From Pisolithus tinctorius (Eukaryota; Basidiomycota; Agaricomycetes; Boletales; Pisolithaceae): DNA of 64,000 nucleotides. The stretch is taken from contig JANFAH010000006.1 in the NCBI GenBank assembly GCA_024663395.1, positions 806,001-870,000 of the forward strand, read 5' to 3'. The notes beneath the pieces are model-generated. The model had not been told where the DNA came from. It did not search any database and saw nothing but the letters and a program-made list of their open reading frames with translations. A program made the translations under genes and the position numbers. Numbering within the stretch: position 1 is the first letter of the stretch; every line of letters begins with the position of its first letter. This document shows, piece by piece, positions 1-11,272 of this stretch.

Positions 1-177
1 CTGTGCTAAAAATGCGAATTGTGTCCCCACCCATTCAATTCTTGACATATGGATCTGAATTTTTGTGTGTAGAATAGGCTACCATGTTGCTACACATTGT
101 CATAGGCACAGGCTGTCTGGTCCAGCAGTTGCTGAGATATAATGGAAATGAAAATGCCAACAAAACATCACACCATT
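1..177. other. Unassigned flank of a truncated retroelement
   Basis: No LTR, gene or RNA is recognisable here. Similarity to the internal part of the Ty3 elements begins only at about 178-180, inside gag. These bases therefore belong to whatever sequence is joined to the broken 5' end of element T1. An ATG at 84 happens to be in frame with gag, but the residues it adds have no counterpart in the intact 5' end of T2 at 14375. Confidence 0.5.
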
Positions 178-1349
178 GTCATCCCACTGCTCCCATCCCC
201 GAGGGTGACCCCGGCGATGATGGGCCAGGCGACGATGATGATAACCACCCAGAAGATGATGACCCCAATGATAATGGTCCCGGTGATGATAATCCGGATG
301 AGGATGATCCGGAGGACGAACCGGACTTCCCAGACCCGGACACCGAACCCGCGGTCGCGGTCTTCGACAGTCTCGCAAAGGCCAAGCTGTTGGCTCGCAA
401 CACCCATACTAGTCCTGAGTCCTCAAGCAGGACCAAGTTACGTGAGCCCGACACCTTTGATGGTACCGACCCCAAGAAGCTTCGCGCGTTCTTCATCCAG
501 TGCGAGCTTAACTTCCAAGACCGACCTCGGGCTTTTAGGACCGACCGCGCCAAGGTCATCTTCGCCCAGTCATACCTCAAGGGTATGGCTCTTGAGTGGT
601 TCGAGCCAGACTTACTCGGGCTCGACGACCCCGATGACCGGCCTCTCTGGATGGACTCTTGGAGGGAGTTCACCTTAGAGTTACAAACCACCTTTGGACC
701 CCATGACCCGGTTGCTGACGCCGAAAGTCAACTCGACCACTTGCACATGAAAGATAGCCAGCGCATCAATAAATACGTAGTCGACTTCAATCGGCTTGCT
801 TCGCAAGTCCGAGGCTACGGAGATGGTGCGCTGCGCCACCACTTCTACTCCAGACTCCCAGACCGGATTAAGGACGAAGTTTGTCAAGTTGGCAAACCCC
901 GGACACTTCACGAGCTCCGCCACCTCGCCCAGGAGATAGATGCACGCTATTGGGAGCGCAAGGAAGAAGTCCAGCAGGCGAGCAGGCACCAAGGCTCGTC
1001 TAACTCTAGTAACAATAAGTCCGGCGGCTCCGGCAACAATAACCAGTCCAAGACCGGCAACAACAACAACTCCGGTTCTACCCCTAAGCCGGCTTCATCG
1101 AAGCCGGGCAACAATAGTAACAGCAATTCATCTAAGCCCGAGCCTAGCAAACTCAGCAAAGATGGAAAGCTTACCCTGGAAGAACGCAAGCGTCGCATAG
1201 AGGGCAATCTCTGCATGTTCTGCGGAGGCCCTGGTCATTTTGCTGACAAATGCCCTAAGAAAGCCGGAAAGGCCAAAGCTCGCGCTGCGGCCACCACCGA
1301 GGCCACGCCGGCCTCGGGCTCGGGTACTACCCCCGAGACAAAAAAATAG
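178..1349 (+). pseudogene. gag of T1, N-terminally truncated
   Basis: Gag forms the particle and binds the element RNA. Visible parts are an acidic Asp/Pro-rich N-terminal tract, a retrotransposon-gag capsid region, an Asn/Ser-rich linker, and one CX2CX4HX4C zinc knuckle (CMFCGGPGHFADKC) close to the C-terminus. The frame ends at TAG (1347-1349) immediately after an A-heptamer, where part of the ribosomes are expected to shift into pol. The native start, present in T2 as an ATG at 14375, is lost. This copy keeps 20 bp (between GACCGACC repeats at 519-526 and 539-546) that are deleted in T2, so its remaining frame is intact. Confidence 0.9.
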
Positions 1350-1387
1350 GTAGCAGCTCCCAGGACTCCGCACAATCTGGGAGCTGC
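1340..1387 (+). promoter_or_regulatory. -1 ribosomal frameshift signal, gag/pol of T1
   Basis: The slippery heptamer A AAA AAA (1340-1346) lies in the gag frame directly before the gag stop TAG. Six bases later comes a perfect 11-bp stem, GCAGCTCCCAG (1353-1363) with CTGGGAGCTGC (1377-1387), closing a 13-base loop. Pol is in the -1 frame relative to gag and has no good ATG near its beginning. Heptamer, spacer and hairpin all match the known design of -1 frameshift sites. T2 keeps the same signal with one G-U pair. Confidence 0.88.
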
Positions 1388-4300
1388 GTTGACTCCGGTT
1401 GTGCAAACTTGGAGGCTCGTCTCAACGCGTCCGCTCTTTCCAGTCCGAACTCCTTGACCCCGTATGTCACTATAGAAAACCCAGAAATACCTCGGCTTCA
1501 TACTTTAGTGGACTCCGGTTCCACCCATTGTTTTATAGATAATCAGTTTGTTAATCAACACTCGTTTACCCCTTACTCGGTCTCACCAATCCGACTCCGG
1601 CTCTTCGATGGAACGTCCACCTTCACTATAACCCAAGCAGTAGATGTCAACATCCGCTTCGCGTCCGGCGATGTCACCCCGGTAACCCTGTTTTTAGCGC
1701 CGTTGGATTCTGAGTGTAAGATAGTCCTCGGACATGACTGGCTCACCCGCTACAATCCGTTGATTGACTGGGTACTGAGCAGTCTAACATTCCGGACTCC
1801 TGCACAAGGAATGCCAACCCCGTCGACACCCCCTGTAAGCCCGGTTTCCACCGGCCCTCCTGACCCCGGTCCTAGTGACCAACCCGGCCTCGCGCCATCT
1901 GTACCGGTCTCCGACTCCCCGGCTCGCACCCCTCTGAAGGCCCCTCTTGTTTCCCTGATCAATGCAGCCGCCTTTGTGCGCGCCTGTAAACTGGAAGGGT
2001 CTGTCCAGTTCCAACTTCAACTCCGTCCCTCAGACTCAGCTCAAGCCCGATCGGCCTCGGCTTCCTCTCCTCCGGCCTTACCCAATGTCCCGGAAGAGTA
2101 TCGCGACTTCGCTGATGTATTCAGCAAGGCCAAGGCCTCGGCACTCCCGCCACACCGAGAGTACGATCTGAAGATAGAGCTCGAAGAAGGAACAACCCCG
2201 CCTCTCGGCACAATCTACTCGCTGTCCCCGGTTGAGCTCCAAGCTCTCCGGACATTCATCGATGAAAACCTCACCACCGGATTCATTCGGCCTACTTCAT
2301 CCCCTTATGCTGCACCGGTCCTCTTCGTCAAGAAGAAGGACGGCTCCCTCCGGCTCTGTGTAGATTTCCGCGGCCTCAACAAAATCACTAAGAAAGACCG
2401 CTACCCACTCCCGCTTATCTCCGACCTCTTGGATTCACCAAGCCGAGCCAAGATCTATACTAAAATTGATCTTCGGCATGCCTACCATCTCGTCCGGATT
2501 GCCCCGGGTGATGAATGGAAAACCGCATTCCGGACTCGGTATGGATCCTACGAGTGGTTAGTAATGCCCTTCGGCCTCACCAATGCCCCGGCCGCCTTCC
2601 AACGCTTCGTGAATACCATCTTCGCGGATATGTTGGATGTCTGCGTAGTCGTCTACTTAGATGACATCCTGATCTACTCCGGAGATAAGGAGTCTCATAA
2701 GCAGCATGTCCGAGAAGTCCTCCGCCGGCTTCGGCTTCACGGCCTTTACGCGAAGCCGGAGAAATGCGAGTTCCACTCGGACTCGGTCGAATACCTCGGA
2801 TTCCACCTTTCCCCTGCCGGCCTCACAATGTCCAAGGAAAAGGTCCAGACCATCTGCGACTGGCCTGAGCCTCGCAAGGTCAAGGACATCCAATCCTTCC
2901 TCGGCTTCGCCAATTTCTACTGCCACTTTATCTTTAGTTACTCGGACATCGTCGTACCGCTGACTCGGCTTACCCGCAAGGGGGCTCCTTGGAACTTCTC
3001 TGAGGAGTGCCGCCGATCATTCAACAACCTCAAGGCCGCCTTCACCACCGCGCCAGTCTTAACTCATTTCATCCCCGGGGTTCCTATCACCGTCGAGACC
3101 GATGCTTCGGACTACGCCATCGCCGGCATCCTCTCTATCACCTGCGGCGACGGCCAGATACATCCGGTCGCTTTCTACTCCCGGACTCTGACGGCCCCGG
3201 AATTGAATTATGATACTCACGACAAGGAATTGCTTGCTATATTCGAAGCATTCCGGACCTGGCGCCACTACCTTGAGGGCTCAGCCTCACCGGTCGACGT
3301 TGTAACCGACCACAAGAATCTCGAGTACTTCTCTACCTCCAAAGTACTCACCTGCTGCCAAGCTCGCTGGTCCGAATTCCTGTCTCAGTTCAACATGATC
3401 ATCAGATTCAGGCCCGGTAAGCTCGGGGCTAAGCCCGATGCCCTAACTAGACGATGGGACGTCTACCCCAAAGAGGGGGATAGCGGCTATGCCCGAGTGA
3501 ACCCGCAAAACCTGAGACCGGTTTTCACCCAAGAACAACTAGCGGTCTCCCTCCGCGCAACTTACCTAGAGTACCCGGTCTTACGAGCAGTTGCCTTAAT
3601 GGATGTCGAGAAACTTCATAATGATATCCTGACTGCACTGCCAGACGACCCGGTCTCACAAATCCGCCTGTCCGACATATCAGATCCCCGGTGGTCAGTA
3701 GATGACACCGGCTTCCTTCGGCTTGATGGAAGGATCTACGTGCCGGACTCAAATGACCTCCGCCTTAGGGTCTTGCGCCTCAAGCATGACCACCCTCTGT
3801 CCGGCCACTTCGGCCAAAACCGCACTTTAGAACTCATACGGCGTGAGTATACCTGGCCTGGCCTCAGGACATTCGTCAAAGACTATGTCCGGTCTTGCAC
3901 GGCCTGTGCTCGGGCTAAGGTTCCCCGCCATCGGCCTTACGGCCTTCTCAAGCAGCTTCTGGTGCCGGAGAAGCCGTGGAACTCCATCTCTATGGATTTC
4001 ATCGAGCAGCTTCCGGCCTCAACCGGCTTCATGGCCATCCTCGTAGTAGTTGACCGGCTCTCCAAGCAGGCCATATTCATCCCAACCCACGACACTATCA
4101 CAGCCCCAGAACTCGCCAAGTTATTCCTACTCCATGTCTTTTCGAAGCACGGAGTGCCAGCCCATGTAACCTCAGACCGAGGCTCGGAGTTCGTCTCGCA
4201 CTTCTTCCGGTCACTCGGCAAGGCCTTAGATATGCGCCTACACTTCACCTCGGGCTACCACCCCGAGGGTGATGGCCAGACCGAAAGGACCAACCAGACA

Positions 4301-5065
4301 CTGGAACAGTACCTCCGAGTCTACTGTAACTACCAACAGGACAACTGGGCCGACCTATTACCCTTGGCCGAGTTTGCTTATAATAATGCCCCTAGCGCTA
4401 CTACCGGTGTTTCACCCTTCTTCGCTAATAAGGGCTATCATCCCAACATCTCGGTATACCCAGAGCGCGATCTCACCTCCGCTCGGGCTCGTGACTATGC
4501 AGTCGACTTAGACTCACTGCATCAATACCTATGGGAAGAAATGACCTTAGCACAGCAGCGCTACCAAGGACCGGCCGACGCTAAACGCATGCCGGCTCCG
4601 GACTTCAAAGTCGGCGACCAAGTATATGTGAAAGCCAAATACTTCTGGTCTACTCGGCCTTCCAAGAAGCTCTCGGAGAAGAATCTTGGACCGTATCCGG
4701 TCATAGCTCAGGCCGGTACCCACTCGTTCACACTGCGCCTGCCGGACTCAATGCGCGCAGTACATCCGGTCTTCCACGTTTCCCAACTCGAGCCGGCCAT
4801 CCCTAACACCATCCCAAACCGGACTCAACCACCACCTCCACCAGTCGAAGTCGATGGTGATCTAGAGTTCGAGGTAGCAGAAATCCTCGACTCTAAGGTC
4901 GACCGGCATCGCTGGTGTTGGCTTCAGTACTTAGTCCGGTGGACCGGCTACGAGGGGACCGATGAAGAGACCACTTGGGTACTTGCTACAGAGCTCGACA
5001 ATGCCTCTGAACTCGTACAAGAGTTTCACTCCAGCTACCCCGGTAAACCCGGCCCGTACCAATGA
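1346..5065 (+). CDS. Pol polyprotein of T1 (PR-RT-RH-IN-chromodomain)
   Basis: Entered by -1 frameshift; the open frame runs uninterrupted to TGA. Counting residues from codon 1409: aspartic protease DSG at about 35-37; reverse transcriptase with YLDD at 416-419; RNase H beginning near D565 (ETDASDY); integrase HHCC zinc site from about 793 to 830; integrase catalytic triad D863, D923, E959, giving the classical D,D35E spacing; and a chromodomain at about 1153-1211, which in chromoviruses directs integration to marked chromatin. The order PR-RT-RH-IN-chromodomain identifies a Ty3/gypsy chromovirus. Some residues differ from T2 at CpG sites, so activity is doubtful although the frame is open. 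Confidence 0.93.
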   Translation: MGSSSQDSAQSGSCVDSGCANLEARLNASALSSPNSLTPYVTIENPEIPRLHTLVDSGSTHCFIDNQFVNQHSFTPYSVSPIRLRLFDGTSTFTITQAVDVNIRFASGDVTPVTLFLAPLDSECKIVLGHDWLTRYNPLIDWVLSSLTFRTPAQGMPTPSTPPVSPVSTGPPDPGPSDQPGLAPSVPVSDSPARTPLKAPLVSLINAAAFVRACKLEGSVQFQLQLRPSDSAQARSASASSPPALPNVPEEYRDFADVFSKAKASALPPHREYDLKIELEEGTTPPLGTIYSLSPVELQALRTFIDENLTTGFIRPTSSPYAAPVLFVKKKDGSLRLCVDFRGLNKITKKDRYPLPLISDLLDSPSRAKIYTKIDLRHAYHLVRIAPGDEWKTAFRTRYGSYEWLVMPFGLTNAPAAFQRFVNTIFADMLDVCVVVYLDDILIYSGDKESHKQHVREVLRRLRLHGLYAKPEKCEFHSDSVEYLGFHLSPAGLTMSKEKVQTICDWPEPRKVKDIQSFLGFANFYCHFIFSYSDIVVPLTRLTRKGAPWNFSEECRRSFNNLKAAFTTAPVLTHFIPGVPITVETDASDYAIAGILSITCGDGQIHPVAFYSRTLTAPELNYDTHDKELLAIFEAFRTWRHYLEGSASPVDVVTDHKNLEYFSTSKVLTCCQARWSEFLSQFNMIIRFRPGKLGAKPDALTRRWDVYPKEGDSGYARVNPQNLRPVFTQEQLAVSLRATYLEYPVLRAVALMDVEKLHNDILTALPDDPVSQIRLSDISDPRWSVDDTGFLRLDGRIYVPDSNDLRLRVLRLKHDHPLSGHFGQNRTLELIRREYTWPGLRTFVKDYVRSCTACARAKVPRHRPYGLLKQLLVPEKPWNSISMDFIEQLPASTGFMAILVVVDRLSKQAIFIPTHDTITAPELAKLFLLHVFSKHGVPAHVTSDRGSEFVSHFFRSLGKALDMRLHFTSGYHPEGDGQTERTNQTLEQYLRVYCNYQQDNWADLLPLAEFAYNNAPSATTGVSPFFANKGYHPNISVYPERDLTSARARDYAVDLDSLHQYLWEEMTLAQQRYQGPADAKRMPAPDFKVGDQVYVKAKYFWSTRPSKKLSEKNLGPYPVIAQAGTHSFTLRLPDSMRAVHPVFHVSQLEPAIPNTIPNRTQPPPPPVEVDGDLEFEVAEILDSKVDRHRWCWLQYLVRWTGYEGTDEETTWVLATELDNASELVQEFHSSYPGKPGPYQ

Positions 5066-5249
5066 GGACCGGTCTCAACCGGCCTCAGTTTCTCTTCTGT
5101 TTTCTATCGGTATCTAGTTTTCTTTGATCTCTTACTTACCTTGCTTTCCCTTTCTTCTGTTTCACTTACTATACAAGACCGAAACCGGACACCAGGCACC
5201 AGACACATGACATTCACAGAAGGCTAACGAAGGTGCTACGCTATGTACT

Positions 5250-6299
5250 CTACTCGGCCATGTCCTCATCTTCCCCCTCGGCCTCCCCCTCCTCGTCTTC
5301 GCCGTGGTTCTTCAACCATTCGGCCTCCTCGCGCAGTTCATCAGAGTCGAGCTCAGATGAGCCCGAGTCCGAGGGGGACACCGCCATCCCATACCCATAA
5401 GACTCATCGAGCAGCGACTCGAGAGCGTCGGCAATACGGCCCAAGTTCTTGACCGCGGTCTCGTGAAGCTCGAAAAGGCTGGCCAGGTTGTTGGCAATCA
5501 GCCCCGCGGCCTCGATCAACTGCTCGAGCTTGCCCTCCAAGCCCGAGTATCTAGCCGCGCCGGCCTCCTTCACTCCACTCCCGCCGGTCTCGGTCTCATC
5601 GAGATCCAAGACCTCGATTGGCCTCGCGCTCGTCTTCGCCCGCTTTGTCTGGCTCGGCCCGGGCTCTGGCGTCTCTTCGTCGACCTTCCACTTCTTCCCT
5701 TTGTCGGCCTTGATCTTGGGACCGGCCTCGGCGTCCTTCCCGTCTCCTGGCCACCGGCACTTGCCCTTCGATAGGTTGCACCGCACGCAGGCGACACGCT
5801 TCTTGTTGCCGTCTACGACAAACTTGCAGACGACTTGAGTGCGGGCGCAGCAAGTACAGCTGAAAAGGAGGTTAGAAGAAAAACGTGCACCAGATCAAAA
5901 ATATACTCACCCGGGGTCCATTACCACCCGTTTCACTTCACCCCCGGTCTCACCACTAGTACCGGCCTCATCACCTTTGCCGGCCCCGGCCTTACGCTTA
6001 CGCTCGGCCTCCCGTTTCTCCTCCTCTTCGCGCGCCTTCTTCTCCTTGGCCTCCCTCGCTGCCTTCTCGGCCTCAGCCCTCTCCCGTGCTGCTCTCTCGG
6101 CCTCAAGCCGAGCCTGCTCCTCCCGTCGGGCTTGTTCAGCCACCTTTCTTCTCTTCCTCTCCTTCGCCTTCGCCCTCATCGTCTCCTCCTCGTCGTCGGT
6201 GTCGTACCGGATGGCATCGTCCGGTACCTGGGTCCAGTCGACGACGATTCGGCTTTCGTCGTTGTTGCCAGTCGCGCTGATCGGCCTCGAATCGGACAT
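5250..6299 (-). CDS. Antisense Zn2Cys6 protein gene carried by T1
   Basis: Two exons on the strand opposite gag-pol: 6299-5911 and 5859-5250, with a 51-bp GTGAGT..CAG intron; the spliced frame is 333 codons with its stop. Exon 1 encodes an acidic N-terminus and a long Lys/Arg/Glu/Ala coiled coil. The intron falls just before the cysteines, and the joined exon 2 starts a CX2CX6CX12CX2CX6C array, the exact spacing of fungal binuclear zinc clusters. It continues with a basic, NLS-like stretch, a Leu-rich helix and an acidic Ser/Glu tail. Related spliced frames exist in T2 and E0, both with a 610-bp exon 2, which argues for selection on the protein. The family function is not known to me; a DNA-binding regulator is inferred from the zinc cluster. 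Confidence 0.8.
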
Positions 6300-6436
6300 G
6301 ATGAATAGGATGTGAAAGAAAGACGCAAAGGGCTTAGCGAGCCACAAGTATCAATTTTTCGAACTCAGCCAACTTTCGGACTCAGCCTACCACTCTCGCA
6401 GGGGTCTCATGGGTTCGACCCCTAAGAGGGGGATAC

Positions 6437-6966
6437 TGTCATAGTCATGCCTCGACCCCGGCTGGACTCGGCCTTGCACTCACTCAGTCCGGCCTCAGCC
6501 TCGCCTGTCCCGCATCTCCAGTTGGTCTAGCGCGGTAGACACTGCTTTGCAGTGTCTGTCATTTCGGTTAAGTCCTGTCCCCGGTCCTGTCCCCGGTCCA
6601 CCTGTCCCGGTCTCCGTTACCTTAGTCATACGTTAGTAATCCTTGCCTTACCAATCATCTTAGCAATTCTTGCGAGACCGGCATTACCGGTCTCCGTACT
6701 ATAGTTACTTCTGGTATATAAACTCGTAGATACTCGGCCTGTACTCCTTAGTCTGAAATCAACTAAGTCACCTCTGATAACTCCGTCTCGGCCTCGGACT
6801 CGGACTGAGACCCACGCAAGGGAATAGCGCTGTATCCTCAGTCGCTAAGTCCAAACAGTCCAAAACCATCTGCATCCCCAACTTCACCTCTGACCCCGAC
6901 CCCTCGGCTTCGCGCCCGCTTCGGTCTCCGGTCCGGACTCAACCCGGACAATCCTCGTACTTAACA
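6437..6966 (+). repeat. 3' LTR of T1 (LTR-A, 530 bp)
   Basis: Begins TGTCATAG directly after the polypurine tract and ends TACTTAACA, where other copies read TTGACA. It contains the palindrome GAGACCGG-N5-CCGGTCTC, a TATATAAA box and the AGTCTGAAAT start of the predicted transcript. Full-length LTR-A copies also occur at 13807, 20874, 22022, 32393 and 37463. Confidence 0.93.
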
Positions 6967-9900
6967 TGGACCCCCTTTCCAGTCTCCGGAACTGTCTGTC
7001 ACCGGCCTGTCCGGCCCTTGGTTGGCTTGTCCACACTCACCCAGGCTTGCCTGAAGCCGGTTTGCCACTTCCCTCGGCCTCCTGCCCTTTGTTACTGGCC
7101 ATTCCGGCCTTGGTCTGACTCAGCCACCTCACCCAGACTTGTCTAGACCTGTTACTAGGTTTGGACCGGTCCTGGCTTTCCCCAGACCTTTCTGTTCCTC
7201 ATAGACCCCTCCCAGGTCTCCTGTCCATTGTCCCAGTCCTGCACTAGTCACCTCAGCCTTGGAGTGGTGCTTGTCCTTTGGACTTACACCAGGCCTCAGC
7301 TCTGGTGGTCTTAGCTAGTGCATGACACCTCCGTGTTGGTCTAGGACCGGTCTGCCAGCCCTCTGGGCCTTAGCCCGGTCCCTGACCTCTTTTCTTGCCT
7401 CACTTTTCACTTAGAGGCACCCCCTGGGCATGCTAGCCCTTTGGACTTGCTCCTGACCCCCGATTTTCGGTCTAGGACCGGTCTGCCGGTCCTCTGGCCC
7501 CTATCCCGGTCCCTGACCTCATTTCCGGTCCTTTCCCTGTCCTCTGTCCACCCCGGGATCCTAACCAGGTTAACAAGTTGGTAACTCTGTACTCCGGAAG
7601 CCAAAACCGGTGGTCTCGGTTGAGACAAAACAATTAGAGTCTACCCCAGGATCCTAACTGGGTCAAAAAGTTGGTACTCCGGTACACCAGAAGCCAAACT
7701 GGTGGTCTCAGTAGAGACAAATCAATTAGTGCATTACTTTGTTCCCCTTAGCAGTCCCCCCTGGCTCGTCCTGCCAGTCCCTCGGCCTCAACCTGGCTTT
7801 GTAGCCTTGGACTGGACTTGCTAACTCCAGCCCCCCTGTTTGTGTCCGCTTTTCCCACCTCCAGACTCCTTTATGACCGGTCTCCTGAGTTCCAGTCTTC
7901 CCTCCTGCACTAGGGCTTGTCACCCTTTGTCCAGCCTGTTATCTCCGGACTTCCTTAGAGCCCCTGACCGGTCTTGCTGACTCCGGACTCCTTTCTCTTT
8001 TCCGGTGTTTGTCTCCAGGCCTCCTCATGGCCCCTGACCGGTCTTGCTCACTCCAGACTCATTCCTTTTGGCCGGTCTCCCATCTCCGGCCTCCCTCGGC
8101 CTTTGATACCCCTTGGATAGCTCTATGCTACTCCTCTGTCACTCATTTGGCCTTTGGGCCTCTCCCTCCCCCCGGAACCACCCCTGTCCTCTACCCCAGT
8201 GCTATGGTCTTGACCTAGCACCTCTTTCCGGTCCTTGGTGGACCCAGCTTTGGCTCTCTCTCGGTCTCCAACCCCTGTTTTAATCGGCCTTGTCAACCCG
8301 TTAGGAACTGAAGTATTTTGGTTGTAGGGAACCGACTAGCCCACTCAATAGGCACCCGTTGGTGGCCGAGTGTAGTGCAGTCACCTATCCCCGCCTAATA
8401 CTAAAGTTTGCTAACCCCCCTGACGTCAACCCTGCCTTGGAGCATGAATTTGCTTGCAAGACACCCCGGGCTTCGGCCCATCTGACAAACCCCTGACTCT
8501 GCCGGTCTGTTTCCCAGCTCACCCACTCGCCCCGGAACTTGTATGTTCGCGAGGCCCCTTCGGGTACCAGCTAACCCCTCACCTTCCCCCAAACCATCAC
8601 CACTGTCACCCCACCATTGACTCCGGAACTCCGGTCCTACCCACTCTCCCGACTCCGGTCTTACCGGTTGTCTTTTGGCCTGCTGGTCTTCACCAGCCTT
8701 CTGGTTTCCTCTCGGGCTCTGGTTCCGGCCTCCATACCCTCACCTTTGACTCCGACACTCCTTACTATCCCTGTACCAGTCTGGCCTGCTCTGCCGGCCT
8801 TGTATCTCCGGTTTTAAAGCTTTTCCGGCCTTGAAAAAGCTTCCCAAAACCGGTCTTGACACCTGTTAAGCCGGTCTCAGCATTCTCAGTACTCGGACTT
8901 GCAACTCCGGTGGTAGTACTCCTACTACCTGTCCAGTACTCCTCTCGGTGGTCCTAGCCCACACCTTGTACCCCTGTAGACTTGGGAAGTCTACCCTAAG
9001 AGGGGGATAAGGGACCTCGCTAGTGACCTACTCTCTTCCAAACCCCTGTCTGCTACCTCTCCGGTGTCCTCAGCACAACCCTGCTCGGTCCCTGCACACC
9101 AGTTCCCAGTTCCTTGGCCTGGTCCTTGCATACTGAAGCACTCCCGAACCACCTGCCCTGGGTTGCTCCCAGCCCCTGACATTTGTGTTGGTACTCCAGT
9201 CTCACTGTCTCAATGGTTCTCGGCCTTGGTGATTGTGTGTTCACTGGTCTCACTGGTCTTGGCCTCCTGTTGTCAGCCTTTCAGCTGGACAACCCCTAGG
9301 CCTCACCCAGTCTCCAGACCCCCTGAACCGGTCCTCCAGTGGCCCTTTTGGCCTTCGGGTTTCTCACCACCGGAAAACCCACTTCCAACCAACTCCGGAC
9401 ACCCCTAAACCGGACTCAACACCCAGACTCCCCTCCTGCTGACATCCCTAGGCCTTCATTGAACCGGTTTTATGACCTGCTGGTCTCCGGTTCATGCCTA
9501 GCTATGTCCAGCCCTCCAGTCCTTGTGCAAACTCAACTCTTGCTGTCCTAGACAGCCTCCCCAGTCCCTCACTGTCCTCCAGAAGCCCGTCTGGCCTGTT
9601 TCCAAGGTGCTTGGCACCTGGCCTTGCCACTTCCGGCCTCGGGTTTGCATCCTGCTACCCCTGGTTACCCCGGTCTCAGTGTTAGCCCATCGGCCTACAC
9701 TGTTTTGGCCTCCAGTTGTCAGCCCACCAGCTAGAAGGCACCTCAGGTCACCTCTAGCCACCTCAAACCCCTCTGACTCCTTCAGACTGGCCTTCAGCTG
9801 GTTGCTCCAGCCCGGCCCAACTCCAGACCGGTCTCCCTTTGGATTTCCGGCCTTACAGCCCCATCCAGGTTGAGACTGATCCCCCGTAGCCTTTCTAGCC

Positions 9901-11272
9901 CTTTTAGCCCTTACTGGCTCCCGACTGGTCCCCACCTGGCTTTTCTAAGCCCCCCTGACCATCAGACCAGTCTCCGGCTGCCCCTTCCGGTCCTCTCTGA
10001 CCCTCAGACCGGTCTCCCTTTGACATTTCCAGCCTTGCAGCCCTTCCCAGGTCCAAACCAGTCTCCGACTAGCCTTTCTGGCCTGTCCTGACAACCAGAC
10101 TGGTCTCCTGATGGCCTCCAGTCTTCTCTGGCTCCAGACCGGTCCCCACCTGTCTGTTCAAGCCCTCTCCGACCATCAGACCGGTTCCCGGCCTTCCAGG
10201 CCTTCTGTTCCCTTGACCGGTCTTCGGTCTTGCTGTTTTCGCCAGACCACTCGCTTTAGCACAACAGGCTTCAGCCACTCTCGGTCTCAGTCTCCAGCTT
10301 TGGCCACCACCGGCCTGAGCCACCCTTGGTCTCAGCCTTCGGCTTTGACCCCTGTCTCTGTCTCGGTTTCCTGTTTCCTTGTTATATGTTTTCTTGGTTT
10401 TCTGTTATCCATTTTCTTTTTCTGTAGATAAACACTCTCAGACCCCATGACCCCCTGGAGCAGACCTTGGACCCAACCCGGCCTTCTCGGCACTTCTTGT
10501 GACCCTCCGTATCCCTGCAGTGCAGTCCCAGTCCAACTGGTGCATTCCTAGACCGGTTTTCCGGCCTTCCTGGCACCCACCTAGCCTTTGTGTCATTCCG
10601 CTGTCACTCAGCAGCACCTGGTACACCCCTGGACCATCTTATGGTCATCTCCGGACCTCTCTGGACCCTCTCGGCCTCCATGTTGCCCTGAACCGGCTTT
10701 GAAGCACACCTCTGGCCCTAGTGGCACACTCCTGGTACATTAGTTGGACATTACCGGTCCCCTGCACATCTTCGGTCTCCGGCTTTCCCTGACCTGGCCC
10801 TGAAGCACACCCCTAGGCCTTACCTGGTTATTCCCAGCCTTCGGTTTGCCTTAACCCAGCTCTGAGGTGCAACTCCGGCCCTCTGAGACATCGGCCTCAG
10901 CTTTCAGCTGTCTCCAGAAACCCCCGTACAGCTGGTCTAGTCACTTCCGGACTCGGCTTTGCCTTGTCCCGGCCTGCTGAACTGTCTGGCAGCCTCCTAG
11001 ACCGGTCTCCGGCCCTCTTGTTGTCGCTTCTCTGGCCTTGGGTTCCCAGAACAGTCCTCGGACTTGACCCTTGCCCACAAACCCGGCTTGTCCCATTCCG
11101 GTCCGAACTACTGGACCTCCGGTCATCGCTGGCCTGTCTCCCAGCCCTCGGGCTCACCCTTGGCACTGTGTGTGCACTCGGACTCACTCCTGGTCATGGG
11201 ACCTCACTGCATAACCCTCTGAGCATATTTCCCTATGGAACCTCAAGGGTTCGGTTCCTAAGAGGGGGATAC
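6967..11272 (+). mobile_element. Non-coding internal region of a putative non-autonomous LTR element
   Basis: About 4.3 kb with no convincing coding region, very rich in C and T on this strand and full of recurring CCGGTCT, CCGGCCT and ACCGGT words. It ends with CCTAAGAGGGGGATAC, nearly the same polypurine-tract sequence as in T1 and T2, followed at once by LTR-B. A long non-coding interior plus functional cis-ends is the layout of large retrotransposon derivatives that borrow proteins from autonomous relatives. The left end is not clear: it abuts the T1 3' LTR without a visible LTR-B copy or a self-primer site, so the unit is probably truncated. Assignment is inference from the right-hand end. 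Confidence 0.55.
7548..7728 (+). repeat. Two-copy tandem duplication, about 90 bp each
   Basis: Units 7548-7640 and 7641-7728 share the order CCCCxGGATCCTAAC, AAGTTGGT, CTCCGG, AGCCAAA, GGTGGTCTC, GAGACAAA, CAATTAG. They diverge by scattered substitutions and small indels. This is the clearest internal duplication in the non-coding element. Confidence 0.75.

Larger units (their letters stand above)
178..6966 (+). mobile_element. Ty3/gypsy chromovirus T1 (LTR-A family), 5'-truncated
   Basis: The copy runs from within gag through pol, an antisense spliced gene, a polypurine tract (AAGAGGGGGA at 6424-6433) and a complete 530-bp 3' LTR. The 5' LTR, the primer site and roughly the first 65 gag codons are missing compared with T2. 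Pol is uninterrupted, so the break is the main defect, although several CpG to TpG/CpA changes alter residues (an RR pair in the RNase H region of T2 reads CC here). The target-site duplication cannot be tested because only one end survives. The element belongs to the same family as T2 and E0. Confidence 0.93.

Noticed and set aside
84..180. Start codon at 84 as the native gag start of T1
   Set aside because: The residues it adds have no match in the intact gag N-terminus of T2. Homology begins only at about 178, so this is a chance in-frame ATG in flanking DNA.
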